Origin: Deroplatys truncata
Taxonomy: Eukaryota; Arthropoda; Insecta; Mantodea; Mantidae
Direction: 5' to 3'
Assembly: GCA_030765065.1 (NCBI GenBank)
Contig: CM060990.1
Span: forward strand, 464,736,321 to 464,800,320
DNA: 64,000 nt
In this document: piece by piece, positions 22,148 through 33,354 of the stretch
Position numbering within the stretch: the stretch's first letter is position 1
Layout of the letters: each line of letters begins with the position of its first letter
Notes under the pieces: generated by a model
What the model saw: only the letters and a program-made list of their open reading frames with translations
Told to the model about the DNA's origin: nothing
The model's database searches: none
Translations under genes and position numbers: made by a program

Positions 22148-22840
22148 ATGGAAGTAGTGGAGCAAAAGTGATCGCTACCTTTACAAGTCCTAGACTTCGA
22201 TGATGATATTTGCGAAGGAAGGCACGGGTCTCTCTTCCCGAGCAACATCAGCGGATTCATACTGGGTACCTAAAATGCGGAAAATATCAACGTTCTACTC
22301 AACCACGAGAATGGTCTGAGATTTGAGAATCTCCACATATATTCGAAATCGTTGCATCAATCGAAATATCAGTACCTACTCAAAGTGTTAAAAACAATAC
22401 CCGATATGCCAGTATATGCGTTCGATGATGGTGAAAAAGGGCTTCAAACCTCCGAGGCGAGAGAAAATTCATTATTCGTATTCGATGACGTCATCAATGA
22501 GAAGCAGGGTAAGCTAGCATCGTATTATACCATGCTTAGACACCGCAATGTGGATTCCGTATACCTAGCAGTCATATGCAAAAGTACCCAAACATTTAAT
22601 TAGAGAGAATTCAAATATTATTGTACTCTTCAGACAGGATAACCTCAACTTAAAGCATATATATGGCGATTACGTACACACTGACATGAGTTATACGAAT
22701 ACAGGTAGCTGCGTGAACAAAAGTGGGAGAGTAATGGTGGATCGAACTTGATACCGTTTGTTGTCATAGCACCCGAATTTCCTATGAATGAAGGACTATA
22801 CTGACACGGTTTTGACATCTTTATCAAAGTGAATAAGTAA
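22148..22840 (+). pseudogene. FtsK/HerA-type genome-packaging ATPase
   Basis: This motor is thought to pump Polinton DNA into capsids. After a plausible ATG at 22148 the frame shows HGSLFPSNISGFILGT, where the Walker A loop should follow but is ruined by a stop and substitutions. It continues LRFENLHIYSKSLHQSKYQYL, then the Walker B block SLFVFDDVINEKQGK (22470-22520) and YYTMLRHRNVDSVYLA. A second frame carries LFRQDNLNLKHIYGDYVHTD near 22630-22690. Another frame ends with GFDIFIKV at TAA 22838. The order of blocks and the total length of about 230 codons match Polinton ATPases. It lies head to head with the PLA2-like gene, leaving about 50 bp for a shared promoter. Confidence 0.8.
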
Positions 22841-22859
22841 GGAGTGTCACTCATTCCAG

Positions 22860-23456
22860 CTATGAGTATTGACCGGTTCGGATCCAGCGGATATTGGACT
22901 GTATAGATGCAAGGACGCCAGTTCATGATTCAAACGGAAAGTTTCCTTTCGAAAGAAAAGTATAAGGGAGATAACCGGCCCTGTAGACGATAGCGATGCA
23001 GCAACTAAAAAATGTTAAACATTTTGTAGTAAAGGAACAAAATGAGGCTCAGCCTGGTTTAAGCAGAACTCTAGCTTCTATTGCCAAAGATATCGCCGCA
23101 GCAGTAAAGTATGGAAGTTATGATAGACCTCTCTGGATAAATACATAACCTTAAGAATGGATAACGTCAATATTCTTAAATCGCAAGTGAATGTCATAAA
23201 TGCTCTTTTAGAGAAAATGAGAGGACAGCTCATTATTAAACTGCCAACGAAACCGTACAGAGGCAGCTCGCAAAAATATATGTTAACTTCGGGACTCGAA
23301 TACTACTAGTCGTCGGTAAACGGAGAGGAAATTGACTGCAGCATGATCTCGTCACTGCATCCTCATACGAGATTGGATACGAAGTTTGAGATAAACGATG
23401 AGATAATCGAAGGTTATCCAGTACCCATTCTGATAGGCGAAATTAAGCTTCACTGA
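22860..23456 (+). pseudogene. Uncharacterised small Polinton frame(s)
   Basis: Between the ATPase and the next conserved gene are two short clean frames: 22995-23150 (MQQLKNVKHFVVKEQNE..., about 50 residues) and one from ATG 23158 (MDNVNILKSQVNVIN..., stopping after GLEYY). Codons after that stop (VNGEEIDCSMISSLHP...) continue in a related style. They probably belong to one or two small genes. I recognise no domain; the pieces look helical and moderately basic. Orientation and spacing put them in the ATPase-to-integrase plus-strand block. Confidence 0.35.
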
Positions 23457-23553
23457 TCCTGCTGATCGCGCAAAGGATGAATATATTCTAAGTATTGAAT
23501 TGAAAATTACCTATAAATTGACATCAGTGGTTTAAATACTCACTTATTTTAAG

Positions 23554-24302
23554 ATGGACGCAGAAGGTATCAGACTCAAGCAATCCATTGCTCCACACAG
23601 TAAGGCGTTAAGGGAAAAGTTACGTTCCCTGAATAGTCTCAAGTTCGAAACCCATCATGTAACGTCTGAGGTGCTCCAACCCGTAACCGATTCTCTGAAG
23701 GATATAAAGAAAGAATCAGAAAAAGAAAAAAAACCCTCTCTCGTCCCAAAGAAGAAGCAGAAGAAGACGATGCTGGTGACCTTTCAAAATTACCTGCAGA
23801 AGGTTCGTGCAGCTAGCGCTAGCGATATGGACGCCACTTTTGGAATACGCTATGAAGATAGCGCTAGGGAATAAAAGAATTATATTTGCAGATAACGGTA
23901 TTCAGATAGGAGACCTATGAGGTTTACCCCGGTTTGTATAAGATAATATTCAAGCGGGTATCTTAAGATTCATCGTATACCGAAGACGATCTGGATACTT
24001 ATTCCGAGATTTTGAAAACTAAACTCTAGTTTACAGACAGGGCTACAGCAGAGACGGTTGACTGAGAGCCGGTGGGAGATTCAAACACAAAAACATAATA
24101 CCAGGTCTAATTGTTAATAAGACCGTTTTGGGTCTCGGAGCACAAGCGCGACAGAAACTTGGATTACGTATACTGGTCCGACCCTAACGTTCTGATTAAC
24201 AGGCTCAGATTACTCATCGCATCAAGGGAGGTCGGCAATCTGGATTATTCATCCGGAATTCAAGAGATCACAGAATTGAAAACGTCAAAAAACATAGCAT
24301 GA
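23554..24302 (+). pseudogene. Conserved Polinton protein upstream of integrase
   Basis: A clean N-terminal frame of 106 residues starts at ATG 23554 (MDAEGIRLKQS). It has a helical, strongly basic middle (lysine runs near residues 50-70) and the block MDATFGIRYED. After a stop at 23872 related coding continues in other frames: PGLYKIIFKR near 23930 and TEDDLDTYSEILKTKL near 23975-24020. Later comes VYWSDPNVLINRLRLLIASR near 24150-24230. This series of blocks matches a conserved protein found next to the integrase in many insect Polintons. Its biochemical role is unknown to me. Three or more lesions break it. Confidence 0.6.
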
Positions 24303-25193
24303 TCAGGCGAAACATCGCCGGCGAACTACATTCACCCGCCAGAAGAAAATTCCTTCGCAGGAAAATAGTAAAGGTCTTAATGACTTATTGAAAATAGATG
24401 CTATTGAAATGCTACCATATGCACAAGAAAATAGAAACTATAAGTACATTCTTATTGATATTAACTTTTATTCAATAATGGTTTCGGCAAAACCTCTGAA
24501 GGATAATAGTGGAGTTAATGTTACAGAAGCGATGAACGATATGTTATCTGATCTGGATTTAGCGCCTAAGAACATTCAATCCGACAATTGTAAGGAATTT
24601 TACAGTAGACATTTCAAACAATTAATGGCTAGATATGGTATTAATCATTCCAGTACATCCAGCGCTATAAAGGCTGCTGCTGTGGATAGTTTAATAAGAA
24701 CGCTTAAGGATATGTTGCATAGAGAGATTTTAGCTAGTGGTTCCTATAAATGACTGTATCTCTTACCAAGGGTCATTAACCTACAATAATACTTACCATT
24801 CGACGATTCCATTGAAGCTTCGTGAAGTCACGAGTAATGATCTCCTTACAGTGTTTCAATATGACGAGCACGGGAAGGAGAAGAGGATTGCAAGGAAATT
24901 CAATCTGAGAATCTCTAGGCATAAGGGTTTACTCAGAGAGGGTACACATCTAATTGGGGTACCGAAATATTTCGTATTGACAGGGTGAGCTATACTGTCC
25001 CGCTCACCTGTCTTCTAAAGGACAGCCTGGAAATGAAACACAGGGTGGATTTTATGACCACGAATTATCAAAATCTGGGTATCCCGATACCTATCTGGTC
25101 AAAAAGATGCTACGTCGACTTGGGAACAGGTTACTCGTTAAGTGGCTAGGATTTTATGGGAACGATTGGATAGAAGAGGATGCTGTAGTGTAG
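24303..25193 (+). pseudogene. Polinton integrase with C-terminal chromodomain
   Basis: This retroviral-type (rve) integrase inserts Polinton DNA. The core at 24388-24753 reads NYKYILIDINFYSIMV, IQSDNCKEFYSRHFK (second catalytic Asp) and then AAVDSLIRTLKD where the third catalytic residue should be. After a frame change, YNNTYHSTIPLKLREVT ends the core. The last part, in further frames up to TAG 25191-25193, is a chromodomain: YLVKKMLRR, RLLVKWLGF and DWIEEDAVV. Chromodomains on integrases steer insertion to modified histones. Aligned to the usual pattern, the first Asp appears replaced by Asn (IDIN) and the Glu by Asp, so catalysis is doubtful even apart from the frameshifts. Confidence 0.8.
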
Positions 25194-25373
25194 ATACAAT
25201 CAATACATTAAATGCTTTAAAAAACATCAAGCTGTAAAAAATGAAGGATTCAGGATTTGGTAGATATGAGATGTATTTCTTTTCTTAGCAAATAAACGCA
25301 CAAGATCCCAATGAAATAATTATGTTTTAATTAAGCACTCTACCCTATCCCAAAGCGTGTTATTCCGTTACAT

Positions 25374-25419
<46 letters not shown>

Positions 25420-25850
25420 TTGAACAAAAAACCACTCCCTTTCAGCATCGAATTAAATGATATAAAATAATTACTGTTTAATTATGCATTCTACCCAGTC
25501 CCAAGTTTTTTACATAAAAATATATAGGTTGAACAAATATCTCTCTTAATCAATTTAAAATTAAAAAACAATTAAGAACAAAAGCGGAAAACATTTCAAA
25601 ATAATACACAAGGCTTGATTCACAGCATGCGATATAAAGATGTAACAAATGTATGAACCTAAGATAAAAATTCTTTTCTCAGTATGAATTTCAATAAAAT
25701 AAACAATTCACAATTACAATCTTCAAATACAAAATTGTTACAAGATACATATTTAATTTCAATTTTCAATTTTTCACATACCCTTTCTCTTTTTTTGACA
25801 AATAAAAGCATAAGATCCTAATGTCTGCTTTTCTTCTTTTTCAAATACTC
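25194..25850. other. AT-rich Polinton spacer with TA microsatellite
   Basis: Noncoding sequence between the convergent integrase and polymerase genes, with a TA dinucleotide run at about 25377-25418. I see no gene. A 3' end or terminator signal for the two convergent genes would be expected here but is not distinct. Confidence 0.5.
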
Positions 25851-28828
25851 TCACTGATGCACAGAGGTAACAGGATTTGTACCAATGGAATAATGATTGC
25901 ATATGGTGCCAAATCCCGGCAGCGCAAGCTTATTTATTTCTACTGTATGAACATCATGCTTAAAACTTATGAAAGTTATTTGTTTAGCAAAATTTGCTGC
26001 ATTCATGTCATTCAGAGATGATAAATAATCGTCCAAAGTTGTTGAACGCATTGCTGTCTTTGAAACACCCTTTGATATTGCATATTCAATCATCACTCTA
26101 GCTGAGAGCCCATCTTTAAATAGCCCATTACTTTCTTGTTTACTAAAGGTATTCCGTATATGTTATCATCAGGGTAATTTGATGTATCAAAACACTGCAT
26201 GTTAGTTTTGATAAATATAAGTAATGGTTTCAAACAGAAACGCGTCTGTGTCCATATAATTTAAAGACAGATCAACTAGATTCTTTTTCAGAACATTATA
26301 ATAAAAGTCATACATTGTATATTAAGATATGTCAATATTGCCTGTCCAATGTATACGGGCTTACACATGTGAATTTCCTCTTTTAATAGTTCAATCCCGA
26401 TAAGGTTTTCATAAAATATAATACTAAAATGATTGACCTGATATGAGCTTTCCTGGTTGTTTGCACGTTATAACCCCGCACATTCTCGACAAATTTCCCA
26501 TATACGCAGTTCATTTTTCCCATGGATTCTGCCCAAATTTTGACTTTTCCTCAGTGCGTTTTGTAGCCTTTAAGTCAATATTTCAATATATTTTTTCAAC
26601 TAAACGGATTGTTTGTAAGCTACCGTTCTGTGTATGTATTTCAATTTCATATCTAATTCCACGCATTCTTACAGGTTGTGATAATGTAAAACGTATTTCT
26701 GCTTATCTGAAAGTGTTGCAAGCAGTTTCTTTTACTTATTCCTGTACTTGGTATCGTGTAATAATGGCACGGGTCCAGTTCATATAAATTTAGACATAAT
26801 TCTCTAACTTTTTCGAAAATATCCGATAATAATAGCGTGTCAGTTTTAAAGTATTAATCAGAGTATTGACCTAGGTTCATTATATTGAAGACTTTCATAC
26901 TCTTTGCACATGCAAGTATTCTTCATGTGTTATATCGTCAAAGTGTATAATATCAGGTAGTGAACTTTCATCCAATTTCTCTATGCAATCTAGATATGTG
27001 TACGGTAAAGTACCGTTACGTCTTGCTAAATCCCGGTGTTCGGGATTTTCGTATGTCCTGTTTGTAATTTTTAAGTTCTCGGGGTTTAGCGTATCAGCTG
27101 AGTTACTCAATTTATCATCTGACGATTTATAATTGTCAAGAAATCTGAAATATATAGTTTCCCCTTCTATGTGTATCTCTTACGGAATGAAAGGTAGTTT
27201 TCACTCGTTTGCGAAATGCAAGTAATGGGTTCTTGATCGTAACATAGGTTTCTCACAAGAAACTGTGCATCGTATTTTGGTAGGCAGTGAAAAAATGATT
27301 GGAATGAAATCTGGCATTTTTCTGTTCAAATTACAAGACTTGTGTGCTAGTTAGTCAGTATGGTGACAGTGGTCTCTCGCTTTCGATTCGTCAGAATCAA
27401 AATTACGTTTACAGAGGTAACGCTGCTTTGCGTTTCTGAAATTTGTCTCGTCTTCATCTATCATGTTTAACTCCTTTTTCTTTCAATATATATCAATTAC
27501 ATCATCTGCGATTAGATTTAATTCATTGAAAAAATTTTGGATTGCATTGGGACCTCTAAAACCTTTGAATTTAACAAGGAATCGTCATATTGACATATTA
27601 ATTTTAACGATATTGATATCGCTTCATGCCTCTGTATCGCTCTTGTGCAGCCAGTGTCATCAGATGGTTGACGTGAGTGGACTTTCTTAAGTACCGTTTC
27701 AATATCGGCGTATATTACAAATGGAGTGGGTAAGCTTAGAAAATAAATTGAATTGAAATTGTATCATTTCCTAATTAAGGCGTAGTTACAACTTCTGATT
27801 TCATGCATTTAACTTTATGTTTGGTAAGTTTGCTTTATCTGAAAGGTGTTTCAAGCAGTTTTCGCATATCACTATTTTGCGTCCACATTTAGTTACCTGT
27901 TTCGACAGAAGGCATGATAGGTCGTTTATTAAACAGCAATGTAATCTGCCTTCATTAACGAACATAAAAGGTTCACGTTTTGCGCCTTTCGTTCAGACGT
28001 TTGATATAGCAGAATTATTGAACAATCATCTATGCCGTATACTGTAATTGATATACCGACATTTTGCTTCTCGAATTTTTCAATTTCGTCAAGAGATACA
28101 GGAAACGTTATTCCACTGAAATCAAATTCTTTAAACATATTATACCTAGAGTATGAATTCACTTTGTGTTTGTTACTATTTGCAGGAAATTTAGATACAA
28201 GTAGTCAATGACCAATGCATTTACTATCTTCATTTTTATATTCGTCACCGCCATTTTGTTTTTTATAAATTGTGGGAGTTCTGTATAACAACCTGCATTA
28301 GAACATCATACTCAGATGTATTTAGAATTAGTGAACGTATGTGATGTAGAGATTTCGAACTACTTTTTGATTCGAATGTTTCGATACTTGAAAGAATACC
28401 TTCTTTAAGTTTATTCTCATACCATTCGCCAATGTTTGTGCTCTTTAAGTTGGTTGTATTTTACTATTGAAATTGAACGTTTCAATTCTTCCGTTATCAG
28501 GAGTCTGAATTATATACCGGCATACTAACGTGCCACATAATTTTATTCCCGATGCGCATTGCGTCAGCTTAGTTCTAATTTTATTGTTAACTAGGGTTTT
28601 ACATTCATCTAAAAATGTCCTAGGGTCCATCGTCTCCAAGATAGATTCTAACTTGTTATGTGTCAAATCCTCTTTCCTCTGTGCACTCACCGAATCTGCG
28701 TTAGGCGTCTTTGGTTGAGGTGCGCTTTCTTCGCTCGCTAGTCGCTTGTGCGCTGCATCCCCTGTCTGCATGCTCTCGCCTGAAGTTACTGCCCCTTCGG
28801 GTGCTGCTTTATTCGGGGTTGCTTGCAT
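25851..28828 (-). pseudogene. Polinton family-B DNA polymerase (protein-primed type)
   Basis: This is the enzyme that copies the element. It starts at ATG 28828 with a low-complexity acidic/serine head (MQATPNKAAPEG), then LESILETMDPRTFLDECK. At 28162-27929 comes FKEFDFSGITFPVSLDEIEKF and VGISITVYGID, the block before the exonuclease. At 27110-26895 is PYTYLDCIEKLDESSLP followed by EEYLHVQRV. Then in other frames come YFKTDTLLLSDIFEKVRELC near 26820 and YMDTDAFLF near 26250 (the catalytic DTD motif). A last frame ends at 25851. The total of about 990 codons is on the short side for the family. Stops and frameshifts are numerous throughout. It is the longest gene and faces the integrase tail to tail. 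Confidence 0.78.
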
Positions 28829-29128
28829 AACACTATCTGAAATAATAATAGTATTATTAATAACAATACTACTAATAACAATCTGAAAAAAGAAAAGTTC
28901 TGTTGTGCATTGACATGGTTCTTTTTTATTTTTTAATTGAATTATATTAACATATTCTAAAATATATTGATGTGTGTAGCACTACAACTTTGGTATGCTG
29001 CTTTTTTATTGTTTCTAAGTTGCAGCCTATTTCCATATTGCAATTCAAGTTTGATTTATATGTGTTATGCTAAACTGTTTTTTTATCAAATGTATACACG
29101 CAAAGAAACAGTTTTATTTAAAAGCTGC

Positions 29129-29171
<43 letters not shown>

Positions 29172-29645
29172 CTAAAAAGAGACGTGTTATTATGCATACA
29201 ATGTAATCATTATGATTAAATCACTTACACCTCTCTAAACTTCGTATTTTCAAAAAAAATTGCATAATCGAACTAAATGCTTGGTTTGTATGCACTGTAT
29301 ACTAAGCTGATTTTATCACACACGTTCAAAGTAACCTTTTTATATATTTAACACACAGTATTTTAATGTATTTTATATTCCGAGTAATAATAATATTCCG
29401 GACAGAAATGTTTTGTTATACATACATGAAATTCATTTACATGTGTCTGAAATGATACATTTCGAAATAATGGGGCCTTTAGCCTTTTGTAACATCTTTT
29501 TTCCTTACCTTAGATGTCTGCTAATTCTGCAATGATGCTGGATTGCCTCGCCACGGCTTGCATTACTGTGGTGTTCTTAAATTTTACAATTCGTTATTAG
29601 CAGTATTGTAACAATAAAGTCATGACTTTATATAGTAAGAATGGT
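28829..29645. other. Polinton spacer with AAT microsatellite
   Basis: AT-rich region upstream of the polymerase start, so it should hold that gene's promoter, but I see no distinct core motif. An AAT/ATA trinucleotide run lies at about 29129-29170. No gene seen. Confidence 0.45.
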
Positions 29646-29903
29646 TCAATGCAATTTAACTTCGCTTGTAAAAATGTGATCTTTTTGCCGCTTATAACCG
29701 TTGCCCATCGTTTCCTGCCCCTTATAGGTTAGTTGAACTTCTTTGTTAATTGCATGTTTTTGGGCATCTGTCATATTCTTGAAACGTATTGGTAGGAATA
29801 TCTGGTATTCATCCAAGGTTACGACTATTCTGTCTCCATACTGGGTGCTGGTAGTTTTCTGAAATTTTATTTTGAGGGGCACATTTTGATATCTAATTCT
29901 CAT
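29646..29903 (-). CDS. Small uncharacterised Polinton protein
   Basis: A clean 85-residue frame from an ATG (MRIRYQNVPLKIKFQK) to a stop. It has a row of beta-strand-like segments (DRIVVTLDEYQIFLPIRF) followed by a helical, basic part (KNMTDAQKHAINKEVQL) and a short glycine/lysine tail. I do not recognise a named family. The pattern of VTLDEY and FLPIRF reminds me of short proteins seen beside the polymerase in other insect Polintons, but that is memory only. The intact frame stands out among broken neighbours, though its short length makes survival by chance possible. Confidence 0.45.
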   Translation of the reverse strand: MRIRYQNVPLKIKFQKTTSTQYGDRIVVTLDEYQIFLPIRFKNMTDAQKHAINKEVQLTYKGQETMGNGYKRQKDHIFTSEVKLH

Positions 29904-31049
29904 TTTTTGGGTAAAAAATCTTTGCTCTATCTCCTAGTTCATCTCCTAGTTCATCTAGATCTTGCATAATCTGGTCTGTAACTTAACAATAATATTGTTT
30001 TTCAGACATGTTTCGACATGTTTGGACACGTACTTTCATTAGAGAGGGTGAAATCAGGTCAAAGGGAAGGATACTTCTAACGTATATATAAATTTCCCTC
30101 CCCCTATCGTCACGTTTCATGTATACTAAACAACCAACATATTTTATGATTTTGTATTTCATCAATATAACTATAATTACGTTTTTCTTTAAGAAAACAT
30201 GCGCGCACAAGGTATCGCTATTTTCGTTAAATACATACATGAGATTATTATTATTATTATTATTACTATTATTATTATTATTGAAAATAAGGATTGTATC
30301 GTTCGAACGCAGCAGCAAACATTTCACACATACCCGAATACATCTACGATAAGTACTTTACATATATACACGAGATTAGAATGTATGAACTTGGAAAACT
30401 GTATCTTAGCGAAGAGAAAAGTGAGAAAATATTCAAACTTCACTTGTTATCCATTTTACACATGCTTGAAAAAACAAGGACCATACTAACCCTTCAGACA
30501 CCACCAAACACATTGCAAGAGGAATGTACGTAAACTATATACTACGGAAAAAGACAACACACACATACACGCACACACAATCATTCATACATAACATATT
30601 AATACCGCTTTTCTGGCACATAACATAATCATTTACTTACCAGCCATGCTCCCTCAGTATTTTTCTCGACGGGCACTGCTAAATTTCGTTTTCCTTCATG
30701 TTACACTACGTTTTATATTTCCTCTTCAACGATGTGCTGACCTACTTTTTGAGTGCAATTCCCCCACCATTCAACTCAAACCGTGTCATATTTTTATGTT
30801 TTTCTGCTTTTGCTCCTGAAGGTTTTAACTATATACTTAACTTTCTGATACCAATGTTTTAAGTTATACGGCTCACATCTTATACCTAAATGTTTTCTCC
30901 TTCGCATGCTTTATGGAGGGGATTATGCGAAAGCATGTGCTTAGTTATTGTTATACATTTGTACACGGCTTTTGACACACTTTTCATACGAGTATGCAGG
31001 GTGGGGGAGACTCGTTTTAACTGAGAAGTTTTTATATTTCCTGTTTTGA
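29904..31049. other. Polinton right-side spacer, no gene seen
   Basis: AT-rich noncoding sequence with an ATT run at about 30244-30284. The short frames across 30119-30533 on both strands follow the microsatellite and have no protein character. Confidence 0.45.
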
Positions 31050-31740
31050 GCGAACGTGATTCGTTAGAGAGGAATACAATCTCTGCTTTTTTCTTTTTCC
31101 TCGACAAGTCATGATTTTTGTAGAACGTTTACAGCCATCTGCTTCCGTGTTCAAAAATATATACCGCTAGTTTCGACTGTTACTTCATTTAGTCTTGACA
31201 CAATTACTCCAACCTAATTCGAGAGATACAATCTCTTTACGTTTTCCTCGACAAGTTAAATATGGTCTATCATGATTTGTGGATTGTCTACGGTTCACCT
31301 GGCTCCAATATATCCCGTTACATCCAAACATTTAGTCTGGACAAACAATTACCCCAGCCTATTGCGAGAGATACAATCTATTTACGTTTTATTCCTCGAC
31401 TTGTTAAATATGATCTATCATGCTTTTGTCGAATGCATAGCCAACTGGCTGCAATATATCCCGTTACATACAAACTTTTACTTCATTTTACCTGCTCACA
31501 CAATTATCCATCGCATTTCGAGAGTATGGGGCCGCACATTGGAATAGAAGTTTTTTCCCTCGCTAGGCTATATATGGGCTGTTATGGTTTGTTGATCTAT
31601 GCGGAACACCTGCTCTCCATGTAATCCGTTAGACTCGACAGTTACTTTATACTTATTCTGAACACAATTACCCATCCTTTTCGAGACAGCCTCGTATCAT
31701 TGCGATACAATCTCTTACTTCTTTTTCCTTGTCGTCTCAC
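31050..31740. repeat. Polinton subterminal tandem repeats (about 140-170 bp units)
   Basis: At least four or five imperfect units share a core: GAGA(GA)TACAATCTC, then a T-rich stretch, TTTTCCTCGACAAGT, and (A)TATGGTCTATCATGATT-like sequence, then GACACAATTACTCC. Cores lie near 31072, 31227, 31369 and 31706, with a weaker unit near 31510. The core GAGAT-ACA-ATCTC is an inverted repeat, as protein-binding sites often are. No counterpart is obvious at the left end. Confidence 0.6.
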
Positions 31741-31879
31741 AACAAATTGTATTAATGATGACGCATTAGTTTTTTTACGATCGAAGCACGTCTTCCCCCC
31801 CTTCGGTGTGTGTTTTTTAATTTCTTTTTACACAAAGACAATTTTCTAACTTACATAGTCATGAATTACACATGTTCTC
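31741..31879. other. Short spacer before the right terminal repeat
   Basis: T-rich noncoding sequence between the subterminal units and the right inverted repeat. It includes a poly-C run next to TTCGGTGTGTG. Nothing else was recognised. Confidence 0.4.
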
Positions 31880-32387
31880 CCTCCTTACCGCACTCGATTC
31901 TTACGTACACACAAACCCCGCAGAACCACCTCAAACCCCATCAAAAATGATAGCCTATTTGGTTAACAATGTATTCTGATACGATGTCAACACGGGACTA
32001 TGATCACACGCACTTACATAGTCATGAAAATAATGATGTCAACACGGGTACATGATTCCACTTACACAGTCATGAAAGTATACACATAAGTTCCCCCACC
32101 ATACCACACTCGATTCTTACGCACACGTACTCTTATCGTTTTTACCCCCTCTATACCTCGAACACGGGACCATTGTCACACGTTACCCCACTCACATCAC
32201 ATATACACTCCAAAATCCTTCAGATCCGAACCCCACCAACCCACCGAATCCCCCACCAAAACAAACTCTCTTTACTGTTTTCATATCGACTGCCGATTTT
32301 GGAACACACGATTCTACTATGCTTACATACATGTGCCGATTCGGAAACAGGACATGGTAGTTTTCATTTCGGCTTTTTCTACCTACT
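31880..32387 (-). repeat. Polinton right terminal inverted repeat
   Basis: The reverse complement of this stretch aligns with 17214-17665 and, at its very end, with the first bases at 16974. Shared blocks include AAAAAGCCGAAATG, CTGTTTCCGAATCGGC, GTGGGGGATTCGGTGG and GTACGTAAGAATCGAG. A unit of about 55 bp (TTTCATGACT(G/A)TGTAAGT to CCCGTGTTGACATC) is doubled here at 31985-32090 but single at the left. Confidence 0.85.
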
Positions 32388-32393
32388 CTGCTG
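32388..32393 (+). repeat. Polinton target-site duplication, right copy
   Basis: CTGCTG directly follows the last base of the right terminal repeat and matches CTACTG at 16968-16973 at five of six positions. On the minus strand it is CAGCAG, which encodes the two glutamines of the interrupted transposase motif FQQDN. Confidence 0.7.
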
Positions 32394-32515
32394 GAATATA
32401 ATAACTCCTTAAAATAACGCTCTGAGGCAGACAGGAGGAGGATGTGTTGGCGTATTTCAACATACATTTCGCCGTTCAGGTTTCTATGAACACATGACAA
32501 AACTACTGAGCCTTA
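32388..32515 (-). pseudogene. Tc1/mariner transposase, fragment before the second catalytic Asp
   Basis: The minus strand reads RNLNGEMYVEI, ILLLSASE and finally, in an adjacent frame, IIFQQ at the Polinton boundary. This fits the 30-40 residues that precede the second catalytic aspartate in Tc1/mariner transposases. The next codons (GAT AAC) are found at 16973-16968 on the other side of the Polinton. Towards higher coordinates the gene is lost, replaced by a SINE-like repeat at 32516-32750. No terminal inverted repeats were found for this element. Confidence 0.65.
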
Positions 32516-32750
32516 TTGCCAGTAGTTGGAAGCGTTGGCTGTGATATACAACTGTAAGGTATAGACATATATAAGTAATACGCATTTTATCATAATATTA
32601 TGGAAAGTGTATACAGATTTAATGTAAGAATACGATATGTGGTGTCGAGGTGAAAAGAAGGAAAATATAAAAGGGGGAAAAATTGGCCATCGCCGAGATT
32701 TGAACACGCAAAGCACATGCTTAGCCTCTGAGCTATTTGCTCTTAGCTTT
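32516..32750 (-). repeat. tRNA-derived SINE-like repeat
   Basis: The minus strand has an A box (TAGCTCAGAGG) and B box (GTGTTCAAATC) within 32685-32745, with GCATGTGCTTTGCGTG between them, suggesting a tRNA-Ala-like ancestor with a deletion in the T-arm region. The body towards lower coordinates shares a pyrimidine-rich AATTTTTC...TTCACC stretch and an ACCACAT...TGTATACAC block with the repeat at 14990-15245. It truncates the Tc1/mariner remnant. Confidence 0.55.
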
Positions 32751-33051
32751 CAAAGGTTCTGTTCTCTCACATCCAATTAACAAGCAAGGCGATAAAAATA
32801 GCAATGGATTTCTTGGTTAGGTTGTTTCTCGTTTTGCGGGTACTCGATGTCTTACATGGGTTCAGTTCATTGGCCGTGTTCGCCAACCGAGTTTTGATTG
32901 CTCTTCTTATTTGTGTAACATGGCATTAGACAGACATATATTTGCGTTCTAGTGAGACATTAGCTTCGAAGAAAGAGGGGAAGTGAATTAACCTGCTCTA
33001 TCACCCCTCTTTCATTGTCACGGAACAAATAGAAGGACAAAAGTGTTTTAA
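32751..33051. other. Flank of the piggyBac with a short perfect inverted repeat
   Basis: No gene seen. GAAAGAGGGG at 32971-32980 is perfectly inverted as CCCCTCTTTC at 33004-33013, with 23 bases between, so a small hairpin is possible. Confidence 0.4.
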
Positions 33052-33354
33052 CCCTCCGTCAGGCGCGCGCTTTGGTAGAACGCCGTTAGTCGCGCAGGGC
33101 CTAGTAGACCCGCGCTATATTTTTGTTGCTATTGTTTGTATTTTTGTTTTCTTTCGTTTATTTTCTATTTTTTCCTGTTTTTACCTTTATTTAGATTAAA
33201 CGTACAAGGCTTTCATTAATAGGTATTATCTTACAACATAAAAATACAAGCTAAAATATGAGTACATATACGTTATAAATTGAATTACAGTAAATATAAA
33301 GAAATACATTGCCATTTCCAGGTATATATACAACTTGTAATTTCAAATGTTCAG

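Larger units (their letters stand above)
16974..32387. mobile_element. Polinton/Maverick DNA transposon (degenerate, about 15.4 kb)
   Basis: The element begins with AGTAGGTGGAAACAGCC and ends with the inverted AGTAGGTAGAAAAAGCC. It has long inverted terminal repeats, a near-match 6-bp target duplication, and the Polinton gene set: major and minor capsid proteins, adenain-like protease, packaging ATPase, retroviral-type integrase and DNA polymerase B. Polintons are self-synthesising virus-like transposons of eukaryotes. Length and termini (5'-AG start) fit the family. All genes contain stops or frameshifts, so neither transposition nor particle formation is expected. Confidence 0.92.
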
